Source of the DNA: Vibrio rumoiensis
Lineage (GTDB): Bacteria; Pseudomonadota; Gammaproteobacteria; Enterobacterales; Vibrionaceae
Assembly: GCF_002218045.2 (NCBI RefSeq)
Contig: NZ_AP018688.1
Span: 45,618 to 109,617, forward strand
Direction: 5' to 3'
DNA length: 64,000 bases
Shown: piece by piece, positions 7,061 through 16,012 of the stretch
Layout of the letters: every line of letters starts with the position of its first letter
Position numbering within the stretch: the first letter of the stretch is position 1
The notes under the pieces: model-generated
What the model was told of the DNA's origin: nothing
Databases searched by the model: none
What the model saw: only the letters and a program-made list of their open reading frames with translations
Program-made: the position numbers and the translations under genes

Positions 7061-9460
7061 TTAAACATCGACAGACAACTGACGAATCTGCGCTTTTAGT
7101 CCCGGTAGCATACTCGAACTGGCGCTGAATTTTCGTAACCCAACACGAAGTAATGTTTCTGTGGCATTTGGATCACCAGCCATCTCACCGCACATACTGA
7201 CCGGTATGCCCGCGCGATCGCCTGCTGCACAAGTGAGTTCAATGGCTTTTAGTACCGATGGTTCAAAGTAGTTCACCAATTCAGCAACGGCAGCGTTGCC
7301 TCGATCGGCTGCCATAACATATTGAGTCAAATCATTGGTGCCAATAGAGAAAAAGTCGACTTCTTGTGCTAACGCATCTGCATTTAATACCGCGGCGGGT
7401 ACCTCAATCATAATACCGACAGGCAAATGAGTCGCATCCAAGCCGAGTTGGTTTGCTTGATGTGCCAACAGCGCTTTTACTTTTCTCACTTCTTCAACCT
7501 GAGCCACCATCGGTATCATCAATTGAATATTCGGTTGCTCGTGAAAGGCTCTCAGAATGGCTCGAAGTTGGGCGGTAAACAATGACTCATGTTGAAGGCA
7601 CAACCGCACCCCTCTCAGACCTAAAAATGGATTATCTTCCGCTGGCATAGGGTAAGCGACTAAAGGCTTATCACCGCCAACATCTAGACTACGAATCGTA
7701 AGTGGCTTATCACCAAGTGCGGCGGCAATATCACGATACACTTGGTATTGCGCTTCCTCAGTCGGCAACTCATCACTGTTTTGAAATAGAAACTCAGTCC
7801 GGAATAGACCAACGCCCTCAGCTCCTGATGTTAGTGCATCATCAATATCTTTCGGTCCACCAATATTGGCGAATACTGGAATATGGACACCATCACAGGT
7901 GACTGCGGCTTGCTGAGCACTCGCTAGTGCACTTTGTCGTGAGTTTTGCCACTCAATTTGCTGAGCTTCTAATTCCTGCTGTACGGCATCTGAAGGAGAG
8001 AACCATAAATGCCCTCGAAAGCCATCAATAGTCACCACTTGACCAGCACGCACAGCATCAAGGCAGCCCTGAGCTTTAACGATGGCAGGAATCCCCATCG
8101 CACGAGCAAGAATCGCACTGTGAGAGGTTTTCCCTCCCTCACTCAAACAGATACCAAGCACTTTCGATTTATCAAGCCCGGCCACATCAGAAGGCATCAG
8201 ATCGCGGGCCAACAAAATACTCGGTTCCTTAATGTCGATGGCATTAGGCGTTACACCTGTCATTTCAACCATAACCTGGCGTGCGATATCATGCACATCA
8301 GCTTCGCGTTCCCGCATGTACTGGCTTTCAGCCTGGCGAAACTCGTCGGCTAACGTTTGCAGTGATTCTATCCAAGCTTGCTCGGCTATCATGCCCGTTT
8401 GAATTCGCGACTCAACCGATGCCCATAATTCTGGGTCACTGAGCATCATGCTATGAGCAGAAAATATTTCCCCTTTCGGCTGCTTCGCTTGCTCCTGCAA
8501 ATGTTGAACAACCACGCCTATCGCATGCTTAACCCGTTCAATTTCATCTTGTTCACTTTGGAAATCACGTTCAGGCACAACTGGCATTTCATGAGTAAAA
8601 AGGACAACTGGAGCAGTAGCGATACCGTCATTGACTCGAAGACCAACAACAGCACCTTCAATCTGATTAGGGACCATGTCATCGAGCAAAGTATCCGTGC
8701 TCTCTTCAGATTCGATAATGCCTTGCTCAACCGCCTCTTTTTCTCCGAAGTGCTCACTAGCTAAGGCTTCAAATTCCTTGATTGCTTCACTGGATTGAGA
8801 GCCGAGTGCGCACAGCGTGATCGTCTCTTGGCTACGAACGCCAAGTTTCGCAATGCTGTTTAAGCTTTTCGCGTTTACACGGCGCTCGCCTTTTTTCAAC
8901 CATAATTGGCAGTCAAAAGGCGCGAGTGCACCAACAATGGCCGCAGCGGGACGAGCATGTAATCCATTCGGATTTTGCACTACCCAATCAAATGTCCGTT
9001 CTTGCTCAAAGTTCTCTGATACTGGCGCTATCTCAGCGGATGTTAGTAGCTGATCACCAAGGTGCTCCCGTTTTACGCTTAACGCATTCTGTGCCTCTTC
9101 GACTACCGTCGATAAAGGTAGCCCGGCAGCAGCAGCCACCGACGCCGCCATGGTCCCTTCAACAATGGGGGCCGAGATAAGGGTGACATTTTCCCTCACA
9201 TGATCATCAATCAGATCCAGAGCCATTTCCGTGCTAAGCAACGCGCTGCCAAGATCCATCAACACAACAACCCCTTGTTGATCATGTACCTGCTCAATCG
9301 CTTCCATCACGGCTATGGCATCGGTTCCGATCGGGTTCTCTGGATCATCAATCCCAGCCGCAATCGCAAGCTTGGCTTTGCCTTGCGTCATTTGGGTGGC
9401 AAGTTCGGCCACCCCTTCTGCAAGGCGACGACTATGAGATACAACTACAATTCCCACCAT
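7061..9460 (-). CDS. dhaM: DhaM-type multiphosphoryl protein with full-length EI domain
   Basis: Phosphoryl donor subunit of the PTS-dependent dihydroxyacetone kinase, passing phosphate to ADP bound on DhaL. Three PTS modules are fused: an EIIA-mannose-type domain at the N-terminus with the active His in VVSHSRRLAEG (His 9), an HPr domain with NPNGLHARPAA (about residue 168), and an Enzyme I domain with the phospho-His in GGKTSHSAILARAMG. The EI part continues through a complete PEP-binding C-terminal barrel (GLFRTEFLFQ, IMIEVPAAVLN, SMCGEMAGDP). E. coli DhaM stops in a truncated EI (472 aa); this one is 799 aa. It starts one base after the dhaL stop and is the last gene of dhaKLM. Confidence 0.92.
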   Translation of the reverse strand: MVGIVVVSHSRRLAEGVAELATQMTQGKAKLAIAAGIDDPENPIGTDAIAVMEAIEQVHDQQGVVVLMDLGSALLSTEMALDLIDDHVRENVTLISAPIVEGTMAASVAAAAGLPLSTVVEEAQNALSVKREHLGDQLLTSAEIAPVSENFEQERTFDWVVQNPNGLHARPAAAIVGALAPFDCQLWLKKGERRVNAKSLNSIAKLGVRSQETITLCALGSQSSEAIKEFEALASEHFGEKEAVEQGIIESEESTDTLLDDMVPNQIEGAVVGLRVNDGIATAPVVLFTHEMPVVPERDFQSEQDEIERVKHAIGVVVQHLQEQAKQPKGEIFSAHSMMLSDPELWASVESRIQTGMIAEQAWIESLQTLADEFRQAESQYMREREADVHDIARQVMVEMTGVTPNAIDIKEPSILLARDLMPSDVAGLDKSKVLGICLSEGGKTSHSAILARAMGIPAIVKAQGCLDAVRAGQVVTIDGFRGHLWFSPSDAVQQELEAQQIEWQNSRQSALASAQQAAVTCDGVHIPVFANIGGPKDIDDALTSGAEGVGLFRTEFLFQNSDELPTEEAQYQVYRDIAAALGDKPLTIRSLDVGGDKPLVAYPMPAEDNPFLGLRGVRLCLQHESLFTAQLRAILRAFHEQPNIQLMIPMVAQVEEVRKVKALLAHQANQLGLDATHLPVGIMIEVPAAVLNADALAQEVDFFSIGTNDLTQYVMAADRGNAAVAELVNYFEPSVLKAIELTCAAGDRAGIPVSMCGEMAGDPNATETLLRVGLRKFSASSSMLPGLKAQIRQLSVDV

Positions 9461-9461
9461 C

Positions 9462-10097
9462 TTAATTACCTGCTATTGCCTGCTGTAGTGCTTTAATCAT
9501 TAACAAAGAAGAGGTTGCGCCGGGGTCTTGGTGACCAATACTACGTTCACCTAAATAGCTTGCTCGCCCTTTTTTCGCCAACATTTCAATCGTGGCAACC
9601 GCGTTCGTTTCTGCTAGCTCAACCATTTCATTCAATAAATGGTCAGCGCTCATGCCATTTTCTAACGACGCCTTCACGCTAACTAAAACGGGTAACCAAA
9701 CATCACACATGGTTTTATCACCCAGTTCCGCTTTACCACGAGACACCACGCCATCCACACCGCTTTTTAGTGCATCAACCAACTCTTCAAACGTTAGTTG
9801 CTCTCGAGTTCCGACAGCGGCAGCCGTGCGAATAAACAGCGTGCCATACAGCGGGCCACTTGCCCCACCGACACTAGAAAGCAAGGTCATGCCCGTATTC
9901 TTGAGAATGCTGCCGATATTTTGGTCCGCAAATTGCGGCAGTTTTTCCGCGACTTTTTTAAAGCCTCGGTTCATATTGAGACCATGGTCTGCGTCACCAA
10001 TATCACGATCAAGGTCGGTCAGAAAATCTTGATTCTCTTGATACGTTTTTGCACATAGCTCTAACCAGTGAACGATATGTTGTTTTTCAATTTGCAT
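9462..10097 (-). CDS. dhaL: Dihydroxyacetone kinase subunit DhaL (ADP-binding)
   Basis: The all-alpha nucleotide-binding subunit of the PTS-type Dha kinase: it holds ADP as a permanent cofactor that DhaM rephosphorylates to ATP. The Mg-binding Asp cluster is visible in DRDIGDADHGLNMNRG (residues 25-40). The GGASGPLYGT loop and the C-terminal GHQDPGATSS segment are family signatures. At 211 residues it is full length. A good ribosome binding site (GGGGGGAG) precedes the ATG, 15 bases after the dhaK stop, so translation is probably coupled. Confidence 0.95.
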   Translation of the reverse strand: MQIEKQHIVHWLELCAKTYQENQDFLTDLDRDIGDADHGLNMNRGFKKVAEKLPQFADQNIGSILKNTGMTLLSSVGGASGPLYGTLFIRTAAAVGTREQLTFEELVDALKSGVDGVVSRGKAELGDKTMCDVWLPVLVSVKASLENGMSADHLLNEMVELAETNAVATIEMLAKKGRASYLGERSIGHQDPGATSSLLMIKALQQAIAGN

Positions 10098-10112
10098 GTT
10101 TGCTCCCCCCTG

Positions 10113-11171
10113 TTACCACTTGATCGCGGCCGTATCGACAGGAGCATCAAACAGCTCCAACATCTCTTTATCTGCTTTCAGCAACGTAATTGAAACGCCT
10201 TCCATATCGAGTGACGTACAGAAGTTACCAACCATATTACGCACGATACGGAACCCCGCTTGCTCGCAGTTATGAGCAAGACGGCGGTACACCCCGTAAA
10301 GCTCTGAAGTTGGCGTACCACCCATACCATTCACCATCACAATGTAGTCGTGTTCAGCAGCAAAAGGCTCAATGCTGGATTCCACTTCACCCCATTCACC
10401 TTCGTCACGATTCCAAATACGCAAAGTGCGCTGATAAGGTGTGTTTTCAGCAACTTCAGTAAACATTTCATCCACTAACGTATCGACATCGGTGTATTTC
10501 ACTCGCTTGATACCTGGTTCACCATGGATACCAACACCAAACTCCACTTCATCATCTTCCAGAACAAAAGATGGTTTACCCGCCGCTGGCACAACACAAG
10601 CATTAAGCGCCACGCCAAATGAGCGACAGTGATTATTAACGCGACGAGCCAGAGCTTCACATTGCTCCAACGAATAACCTTTGTTCGCGGCAGCCCCAAC
10701 TAACTTCTCAACCAATACCGTTCCAGCAACGCCACGGCGACCAGCGGTATACAAGCTGTCTTTGACCGCAACATCGTCATCCACCAACACCGACCCAACT
10801 TTGATGCCATCGGTATGAAGCAGCTCCACGGCCGTTTCAAAATTCAATACGTCGCCGGTGTAGTTTTTAATGATAAATAGCACGCCTTCTCCAGTATTCA
10901 CTTGGTTGCCACATTCGTACATTTGATCAGGCGTAGGTGAAGTAAATACCTCACCAGGGCAGGCGCCTGTCAGCATGCCTTTACCAATAAAACCTGCGTG
11001 CAAAGGTTCATGACCACAGCCACCACCAGAAACCAATGCCACTTGCCCCGGCGTTTCCTCATGCCACATGTAACGAGGCTCGTAGTTGGCTTTTAGCTCA
11101 GGGCGGGACAATGCCAGGCCTTCCATTTGCTGCAATACAACATCATCGACTTGGTTAATTAACTTTTTCAT
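10113..11171 (-). CDS. dhaK: Dihydroxyacetone kinase subunit DhaK (substrate-binding)
   Basis: Binds dihydroxyacetone covalently through a His as a hemiaminal and presents it to DhaL-ATP; product dihydroxyacetone phosphate enters glycolysis. The covalent His is in GVGIHGEPGIKR (about residue 220), and the GGGCGHEPLHAGF loop near residue 50 supplies further substrate contacts. 352 residues, full length. It is the first gene of dhaKLM. The start at 11171 has GGAATGAG upstream. Two strong palindromes about 90-130 bp upstream (11258-11272, 11291-11305) suggest control by DhaR. Confidence 0.95.
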   Translation of the reverse strand: MKKLINQVDDVVLQQMEGLALSRPELKANYEPRYMWHEETPGQVALVSGGGCGHEPLHAGFIGKGMLTGACPGEVFTSPTPDQMYECGNQVNTGEGVLFIIKNYTGDVLNFETAVELLHTDGIKVGSVLVDDDVAVKDSLYTAGRRGVAGTVLVEKLVGAAANKGYSLEQCEALARRVNNHCRSFGVALNACVVPAAGKPSFVLEDDEVEFGVGIHGEPGIKRVKYTDVDTLVDEMFTEVAENTPYQRTLRIWNRDEGEWGEVESSIEPFAAEHDYIVMVNGMGGTPTSELYGVYRRLAHNCEQAGFRIVRNMVGNFCTSLDMEGVSITLLKADKEMLELFDAPVDTAAIKW

Positions 11172-11257
11172 CGTTCTATCTCATTCCATTTATATTTTTA
11201 TGTAGGGTATGAATTCATCTTAAACAGAGAAAAAACGTGCTCAACAAAAATCAATCC

Positions 11258-11272
11258 GTTTCATATTGAAAC
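11258..11272. promoter_or_regulatory. Operator palindrome 1 between dhaK and gldA
   Basis: GTTTCATATTGAAAC is a perfect interrupted palindrome (GTTTCA, 3 bp, TGAAAC). It lies 87 bp upstream of dhaK. Its exact reverse complement occurs at 11291-11305. I infer a DhaR binding site from position; no experimental site was compared. Confidence 0.6.
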
Positions 11273-11290
11273 AACGACTTCGGTATTTTT

Positions 11291-11305
11291 GTTTCAATAT
11301 GAAAC
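11291..11305. promoter_or_regulatory. Operator palindrome 2 between dhaK and gldA
   Basis: GTTTCAATATGAAAC, the reverse complement of the palindrome at 11258-11272. The centres are 33 bp apart, close to three helical turns, so two regulator dimers could sit on the same DNA face. It lies between the divergent dhaK and gldA genes and could serve both. Confidence 0.6.
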
Positions 11306-11524
11306 GAAAAACGACGAATTCGCTTGAATAGTGATCGGCGCCATAAAGCATACTAATGCTTATTACTTCTGACAGTCGGTTTGACACCGAGGTCATAAAA
11401 GCATGGAACAAAACCAGAGATATCCTTCACCACTTACCTCACCAAACCTAATATAAACCTTATCGCTACAATGGATTTTCATTGCAGTCCAAAACACACA
11501 TAAAAAAGGTTAAAGGTTTGAATT

Positions 11525-12607
11525 ATGGACAAAATTATTATCAGCCCAAGCAAATACGTCCAAGGTGAACAAGTACTTACATCTATCGCTCACTATGTGA
11601 AAACATTAGGTGAACGTCCGTTAGTCATTGCCGATGAGTTCGTGACTAACCTGGTTGGTGATGACGTCAAACAAAGCTTTGCTGACGAAAAGCTTCCACT
11701 CACTATGAACATTTTTGGTGGCGAATGTTCACGCGTTGAGATTGAACGCATCACGGACATTTGTGCCACTCAAAAACACGATGTCATTGTCGGTATTGGT
11801 GGCGGTAAAACCTTAGATACAGCTAAGGCCGTTGCGTTTTACACCAAAATTCCTGTCGTGGTGGTTCCTACGATTGCCTCGACTGATGCGCCAACCTCTG
11901 CTCTTGCGGTGATATACACACCTGAAGGTGAGTTTGCAGAATATTTGATGATCCCTAAAAATCCAGACATGGTCATCATGGATACATCAGTCATCGCCAA
12001 AGCCCCTGTTCGCCTACTGGTATCGGGGATGGGCGATGCGCTCTCCACCTACTTTGAAGCTCGTGCCAACATGACCTCTGGTAAGGCAACAATGGCAGGT
12101 GGTTTAGCGACGCGTTCAGCGCAAGCTCTTGCGAAGCTCTGTTATGAAACCTTGCTTGAAGATGGTGTAAAAGCAAAAGCTGCGGTAGAAAATGGTGTGA
12201 GCACCAAAGCGGTAGAAAATATTATTGAAGCCAATACATACCTAAGCGGTATAGGTTTTGAAAGCAGTGGCCTAGCAGGCGCTCACGCTATTCATAACGG
12301 CCTAACCAAGCTCGAAGAGTGTCACCATCTCTATCATGGTGAGAAAGTCGCGTTCGGCACACTTGTTCAACTGGTGCTAGAAAACGCAGCGATGGAAGAG
12401 ATTAATACGGTTCTCGCCTTCTGCCGATCGGTAGGTCTACCAACCAACTTATTTGATATGGGCGTTAAAGAGCTTAATCACGATAAATTGCGCGAGGTCG
12501 CCGAAGCTTCAACGGCCGAGGGAGAAACCATCCACAATATGCCATTCCCAGTGACGGCAGAAAATGTCTACTCTGCAATTCTAACCGCTCATCAACTGGG
12601 CCAATAA
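11525..12607 (+). CDS. gldA: Glycerol dehydrogenase (NAD-dependent, zinc)
   Basis: Iron/zinc alcohol dehydrogenase family member converting glycerol and NAD+ to dihydroxyacetone, the substrate of the neighbouring DhaKLM kinase. NAD-binding GGGKTLDTAK is near residue 95. Metal ligands are visible in VSGMGDALSTYFEA (Asp), GLAGAHAIHNGLT (His) and HHLYHGEKVAFG (His). 360 residues, full length. It is transcribed away from dhaK across a 350-bp regulatory region and preceded by AAAGGTTTGAATT. With dhaKLM it gives an oxidative glycerol route. Confidence 0.95.
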   Translation: MDKIIISPSKYVQGEQVLTSIAHYVKTLGERPLVIADEFVTNLVGDDVKQSFADEKLPLTMNIFGGECSRVEIERITDICATQKHDVIVGIGGGKTLDTAKAVAFYTKIPVVVVPTIASTDAPTSALAVIYTPEGEFAEYLMIPKNPDMVIMDTSVIAKAPVRLLVSGMGDALSTYFEARANMTSGKATMAGGLATRSAQALAKLCYETLLEDGVKAKAAVENGVSTKAVENIIEANTYLSGIGFESSGLAGAHAIHNGLTKLEECHHLYHGEKVAFGTLVQLVLENAAMEEINTVLAFCRSVGLPTNLFDMGVKELNHDKLREVAEASTAEGETIHNMPFPVTAENVYSAILTAHQLGQ

Positions 12608-12633
12608 CCCAAATAAAAACGAGTTTGAGTCTC

Positions 12634-12659
12634 AAAAGGCAAGCCAAGGTTTGCCTTTT
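12634..12659. terminator. Bidirectional terminator after gldA
   Basis: Stem AAAAGGCAA / TTGCCTTTT with an 8-base loop, ending in T-rich sequence on both strands. It lies between gldA (ends 12607) and the converging histidine kinase gene, whose stop overlaps it. Confidence 0.8.
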
Positions 12660-13844
12660 ATGCTTCAACGGACTTATCACTTCCATTGACACCTGCCGAT
12701 GGCAACATCAAAACAAACCGCGTCCTGTCTTTATCTGATGTTACTTTTATCTGTCCTTCATACGCTTGCACGATAGATTGGGTAATCGACAAACCTAGCC
12801 CTGCACCGACGCTACCTACATGTTGGCGAGATTTATCTGCGCGATAAAATCGGTCGAAAAGGTACGGTAAGTTTTGCTCGGCAATGGAGTCACCTTGGTT
12901 GCTGACCGATATCGTAACCCATTCATCAACCTCTTGAACGTCAATCACAATGGTTGAATCAGCATACGCATGGCGAATCGCGTTGGAGAGCAAGTTGCCC
13001 ACCGCACGCTCAAACATGTTTTTGTCCATATAGAGCTGACCGTCGCCTGAGTTCACGATTCGAACCTCGGCATCTTCGGCCAATATTTCAAAATACGCGA
13101 CCAAGCGGTCGATTTCCTCCCGCACCGCAAACACTTCGTCATGGCGATGAATGAGCTTGTTTTCAGCCTTGGCAATGTAGAGCAAATCGTTGATGGTTTT
13201 CGTGATGCGGTTGAGTTCTTCTAACGTTGAGGCAATCGCATCCTGATATTCCTCAGGCGTTCGACATGCACCTAAAATGACCTGATTTTGCGTAGTAATG
13301 TTGGTGAGTGGCGTTTTTAACTCATGTGCTATATCAGAAGAAAACTCGCTCAAGCGGCGAAAACCAGTTTGCAACCTATCGAGCATCGCGTTGTGTTTGT
13401 TGGCTAACTCGCGCAGTTCTATTGGCAACGAATCTGGGTCGAGACGAATGCCCATTTGCTCTGGGGATATCTGTTGAATGTGCTGATTCAACCCCACAAT
13501 CGGCTTCAACCCACGTTTTACAATCCAACCGCTCAACGCGGAAGAAATCACAAACGCCAAACCGAGCGCCCAAAACAAAATCCAGTCGAGTTTATCCAAA
13601 AACAAAATATGGTGGTTGATACTCATGCCGAGCACCACCTGATACTCCCCAGCTTGAAACGCAAACGCGCGGATATTCAGCGAGACCTCACTCCATTCGA
13701 TGGCGCACTCGTGATTTAAAACCTGAGGTGAGCTAATGCTATAGGCTCGGTTCTGAGGAATCGTCAGGCTCGAATTCTGATACACGTTCTGCTTGCCTTC
13801 AAACACCCACATGTAGAGCGTGCTGTTATTGGGCTTCAGACCCC
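12658..13844 (-). pseudogene. CusS-like sensor histidine kinase, N-terminus lost at transposon end
   Basis: Membrane histidine kinase of the heavy-metal-sensor (CusS-like) type. What remains is part of the periplasmic domain, one transmembrane segment (about LDWILFWALGLAFVISSA), HAMP, the HisKA box with the phospho-His in SSDIAHELKTPLTN, and the ATPase domain with NAIRHA and GAGLGLSI. The first transmembrane helix and start are missing: the frame reaches the transposon end (GLKPNNSTLY) and meets a stop in the target duplication. The first ATG is at 13812. No response regulator is adjacent. It could make a soluble-start fragment but not a normal sensor. Confidence 0.85.
13828..13844 (-). repeat. 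Right terminal repeat of the dha transposon (17-bp match only)
   Basis: Read on the minus strand it is GGGGTCTGAAGCCCAAT, identical to the outer 17 bases of the left end. From base 18 inward the sequence is histidine kinase coding DNA and matches the left repeat only at background level (6 of 21). It is followed directly by the second GTTAC copy (13845-13849). Confidence 0.85.
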
Positions 13845-14791
13845 GTTACCTGTTCTCGCTTGGTTGCTTGTTCACTATGAATCAAAAGCCACTTCTGAGA
13901 TACCGAGCCATAATCAGCGTCAATCCAACAACCCGAGTAGCCATTGCCGATATGGCTCAGCTGCTCTGGCTCAAGGTTCATTAAGGCCTCTTTGGCTGAT
14001 TTAATGGTCATTGGAACACGCGTAATAAACTTCTATTGTTGCTCATCCAGTGAACGAATGCTCTCTTCGGTGTATAAAGCGGCATCGGCGATGAAGTAGC
14101 GACTGTTTTGAGCTGCCTTCAGGCAATGAATATGCCGTTTAGTGACTTCTGAGAATGCCTTAGCATCATTGGTGTTACCACTAAGCGCTTGCATGTAAAC
14201 AGGCAGGCCAGCTTGATTTTCGCAAATCAACTCAAGGACCACTTGATTTAGCTCTGGACGGTGGTCTCGGCTGTAGCCTTTTACCAGCTTGATGGCATTA
14301 AGATCTTCGTCCTGGGCATATTCACCATCGACATGGAAGCTAGTGATATCAAGGTGTACAGAGTCTGTTTTAAGTCCTAGCTTATCAATGACATGCTCTG
14401 CAATCGCTTGATAAAGTGCGGAGACATCTGCTTCATATAAAGCATCTAACGTGCGTCCGAGTACATCGTCCGTTAAATGGTGAGCTTCAATATCTTTAGC
14501 AAGCAACTTGGCAACAGGCTTCGTCTCGAAGAAGTCAGAAAACATATGCAGCGTTCTGCTGTGAAAGCCAAGACCATTGAGAATCATCGCCAAGACCGCA
14601 TCGCCATGTGAAACGTTATGATCCGAGTACTTGGGAATGACGCGATCAATAATACCAGGTAAACCGATTTCATGGCAGAAAGCAGCGATCAGCCCTAAGT
14701 GATCTAGGCGTTTAATGACAGGTTGAGCAGCAGACATAATAAAGTGACCGTTAAATAACAGTAATAGATCAAAATTGGGGATCGCGATCAA
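13845..14791 (-). pseudogene. IS1634-type transposase, N-terminal half with internal stop
   Basis: N-terminal half of the split IS1634-type transposase. The likely start is ATG 14737 (MSAAQPVIKRLDHLGL). It runs through the first DDE Asp region (KTDSVHLDITSFHVDG) and YFIADAALYTEESI to the insertion point after EQATKREQVT. An amber codon at 14035-14033 interrupts the frame in LDEQQ-stop-KFITRVP with no shift, most simply a CAG to TAG change. The gene therefore carries two independent lesions, the stop and the 10.6-kb insertion. Confidence 0.85.
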
Positions 14792-14829
14792 GAGGTCTGT
14801 CGCACTAACATTTGTAAACGATCACTGGA

Positions 14830-15063
14830 TCACATTGTTTTAATTCTGAAATTGGCTGCGGAATGAAGGTTAAATGCACCATAAAAATAGAAAGGAAAAT
14901 CAAAAGCAACCGCTTTGGTCATTGTCCAACATAGCTGAAGTAACTTACTTGCCAGGTGAATCAAGTGACCAAAGGTGGCCCGAATCGCTCTTATAAATCC
15001 TTCAAGAAGGAAAGTAAAAGCAAATGCTGCCCCTAAAATTACTGAAATAGTCATAATATCCAT
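14830..15063 (-). pseudogene. Small membrane protein gene truncated by the IS1634 end
   Basis: A 77-codon frame with a good start (AGGAGAG seven bases before ATG 15063). About the first 66 residues are native: a hydrophobic segment ISVILGAAFAFTFLLEGFI followed by further hydrophobic stretches. The last 11 codons are read from the IS1634 inverted repeat, so the original C-terminus is lost. No family recognised. It may be functionally related to the small membrane gene at 15652, but the sequences are not obviously similar. Confidence 0.55.
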
Positions 15064-15651
15064 TGTTTCTCTCCTAAATGCCTATTGGCTGTTGTGTTGT
15101 CACTCTTGATATGAATTATCTTGAGTGACTATAGTAATTACAGATTCATATTCACCAAAAACGTGATTATCAATTTGTAAGAGCTGAATCAAACGTAACG
15201 TTCAAACACATTGAATAGATGCAAAAAAGCAACAAACAAAAAGTAAGTGTCATGTGAGATATCAGAAGTTGGTGCTGGATTGGTACAAGACCAATAAGTA
15301 ATTGCTCAAATGAGCGATGCAAAATGATTTGCGTGTCGGTAGGTGTCTCTATATTGCGTAGTGCAATTCCACTCTCAAGAGGTGTGGATTCTAAGTGCAT
15401 GGCGCAAGAAAACTAATAAACAAATATTAATAGGGGCTACTTAAAATTGCAAGGTATTGATTCATGTCATAGGTCAGAAAATAATTTCCCCCTGAAAAAC
15501 TGCATTTCATAAGCCCTTGATTTTATGCCATAAAATTTCACTCATAGAATTTGCTAGTTTGAATTTGATGATATTATTGTCTTGTAGTCATGTTTTAGAC
15601 CTTTTTTATCTCATTGAGACTACGCATTAAATCTAAAAAGGAATAATTGAT
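15064..15651. other. Intergenic region, no supported gene
   Basis: AT-rich 588 bp between two small membrane protein genes. A minus frame at 15170-15400 (76 codons) has no ribosome binding site and an unremarkable sequence, so I do not call it. The last bases carry the AAAAAGGAATAATTGAT leader of the next gene. Confidence 0.5.
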
Positions 15652-15915
15652 ATGTTTGATTTTCTTCAACATCTAACACCAGCTCTATCGAACGTAGTAA
15701 CTATTGCGTCTAATCTTACTACTGACTACCCGATCACTATCCCAGTGATGTTTCTAACTCTGTTATTTGGTCGCAAGTTAATCTCGAAAGCGGCATTTAT
15801 TATCACTAAAGTGGTTCTTTTACCGATTAATCTAGCGATCATTTTTATCACCTACTTAGTAGACCAGGCACAACTTCAACTTGATAGTCTGGTGACTAAA
15901 TCTAAATCCCATTAG
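15652..15915 (+). CDS. Small membrane protein, unknown function
   Basis: 87 residues, preceded by AAAAAGGAATAATTGAT, a good ribosome binding site. Two hydrophobic segments are visible (about residues 28-40, ITIPVMFLTLLFG, and 50-70, IITKVVLLPINLAIIFITYLV), followed by a polar tail. No family recognised. It stands alone, followed by a strong hairpin terminator at 16013-16049. Confidence 0.6.
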   Translation: MFDFLQHLTPALSNVVTIASNLTTDYPITIPVMFLTLLFGRKLISKAAFIITKVVLLPINLAIIFITYLVDQAQLQLDSLVTKSKSH

Positions 15916-16012
15916 AACGTCAATTTCATCATTAATACACTCCGCAATGGTCACTTTCAAAAATTGGCCATTTTTTATGTAAATTGACATTGCAATATGA
16001 CGCCACGATAAA

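Larger units (their letters stand above)
3245..13844. mobile_element. Tn3-type transposed segment carrying the dha module (non-autonomous)
   Basis: The segment is flanked by perfect 5-bp direct repeats GTTAC (3240-3244 and 13845-13849) inside the IS1634 transposase gene, and both outer ends start GGGGTCTGAAGCCCAAT pointing inward. The left end is a full 38-bp Tn3-type repeat; the right end matches for only 17 bases. No Tn3 transposase or resolvase gene lies inside, so movement must have been driven in trans. Contents in order: a short gene fragment, an IS66-type element, dhaR, dhaM, dhaL, dhaK, gldA and a histidine kinase cut at the right end. The 5-bp duplication and repeats are seen directly; how a 17-bp end worked is unknown. 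Confidence 0.87.
2505..14864 (-). mobile_element. IS1634-family-like element, split by a 10.6-kb transposon
   Basis: Matching 16-bp ends are present: ATTCCGCAGCCAATTT at 2505-2520 and its reverse complement at 14849-14864. The transposase N-terminal half lies at 13845-14791 and the C-terminal half at 2519-3244, both on the minus strand; removing 3245-13844 and one GTTAC copy joins them. The uninterrupted element would be about 1.75 kb. The flanks (CCGAG on the left, GAAGG on the right) do not form a target duplication, so the surroundings have probably been rearranged. On the right the element cuts a small membrane protein gene; on the left it meets the group II intron. Confidence 0.85.

Noticed and set aside
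9592..10032. 146-codon plus frame antisense to dhaL
   Set aside because: Shadow of dhaL with skewed Ser/Thr/Pro composition.
15170..15400. 76-codon minus frame
   Set aside because: No ribosome binding site and no convincing protein features.
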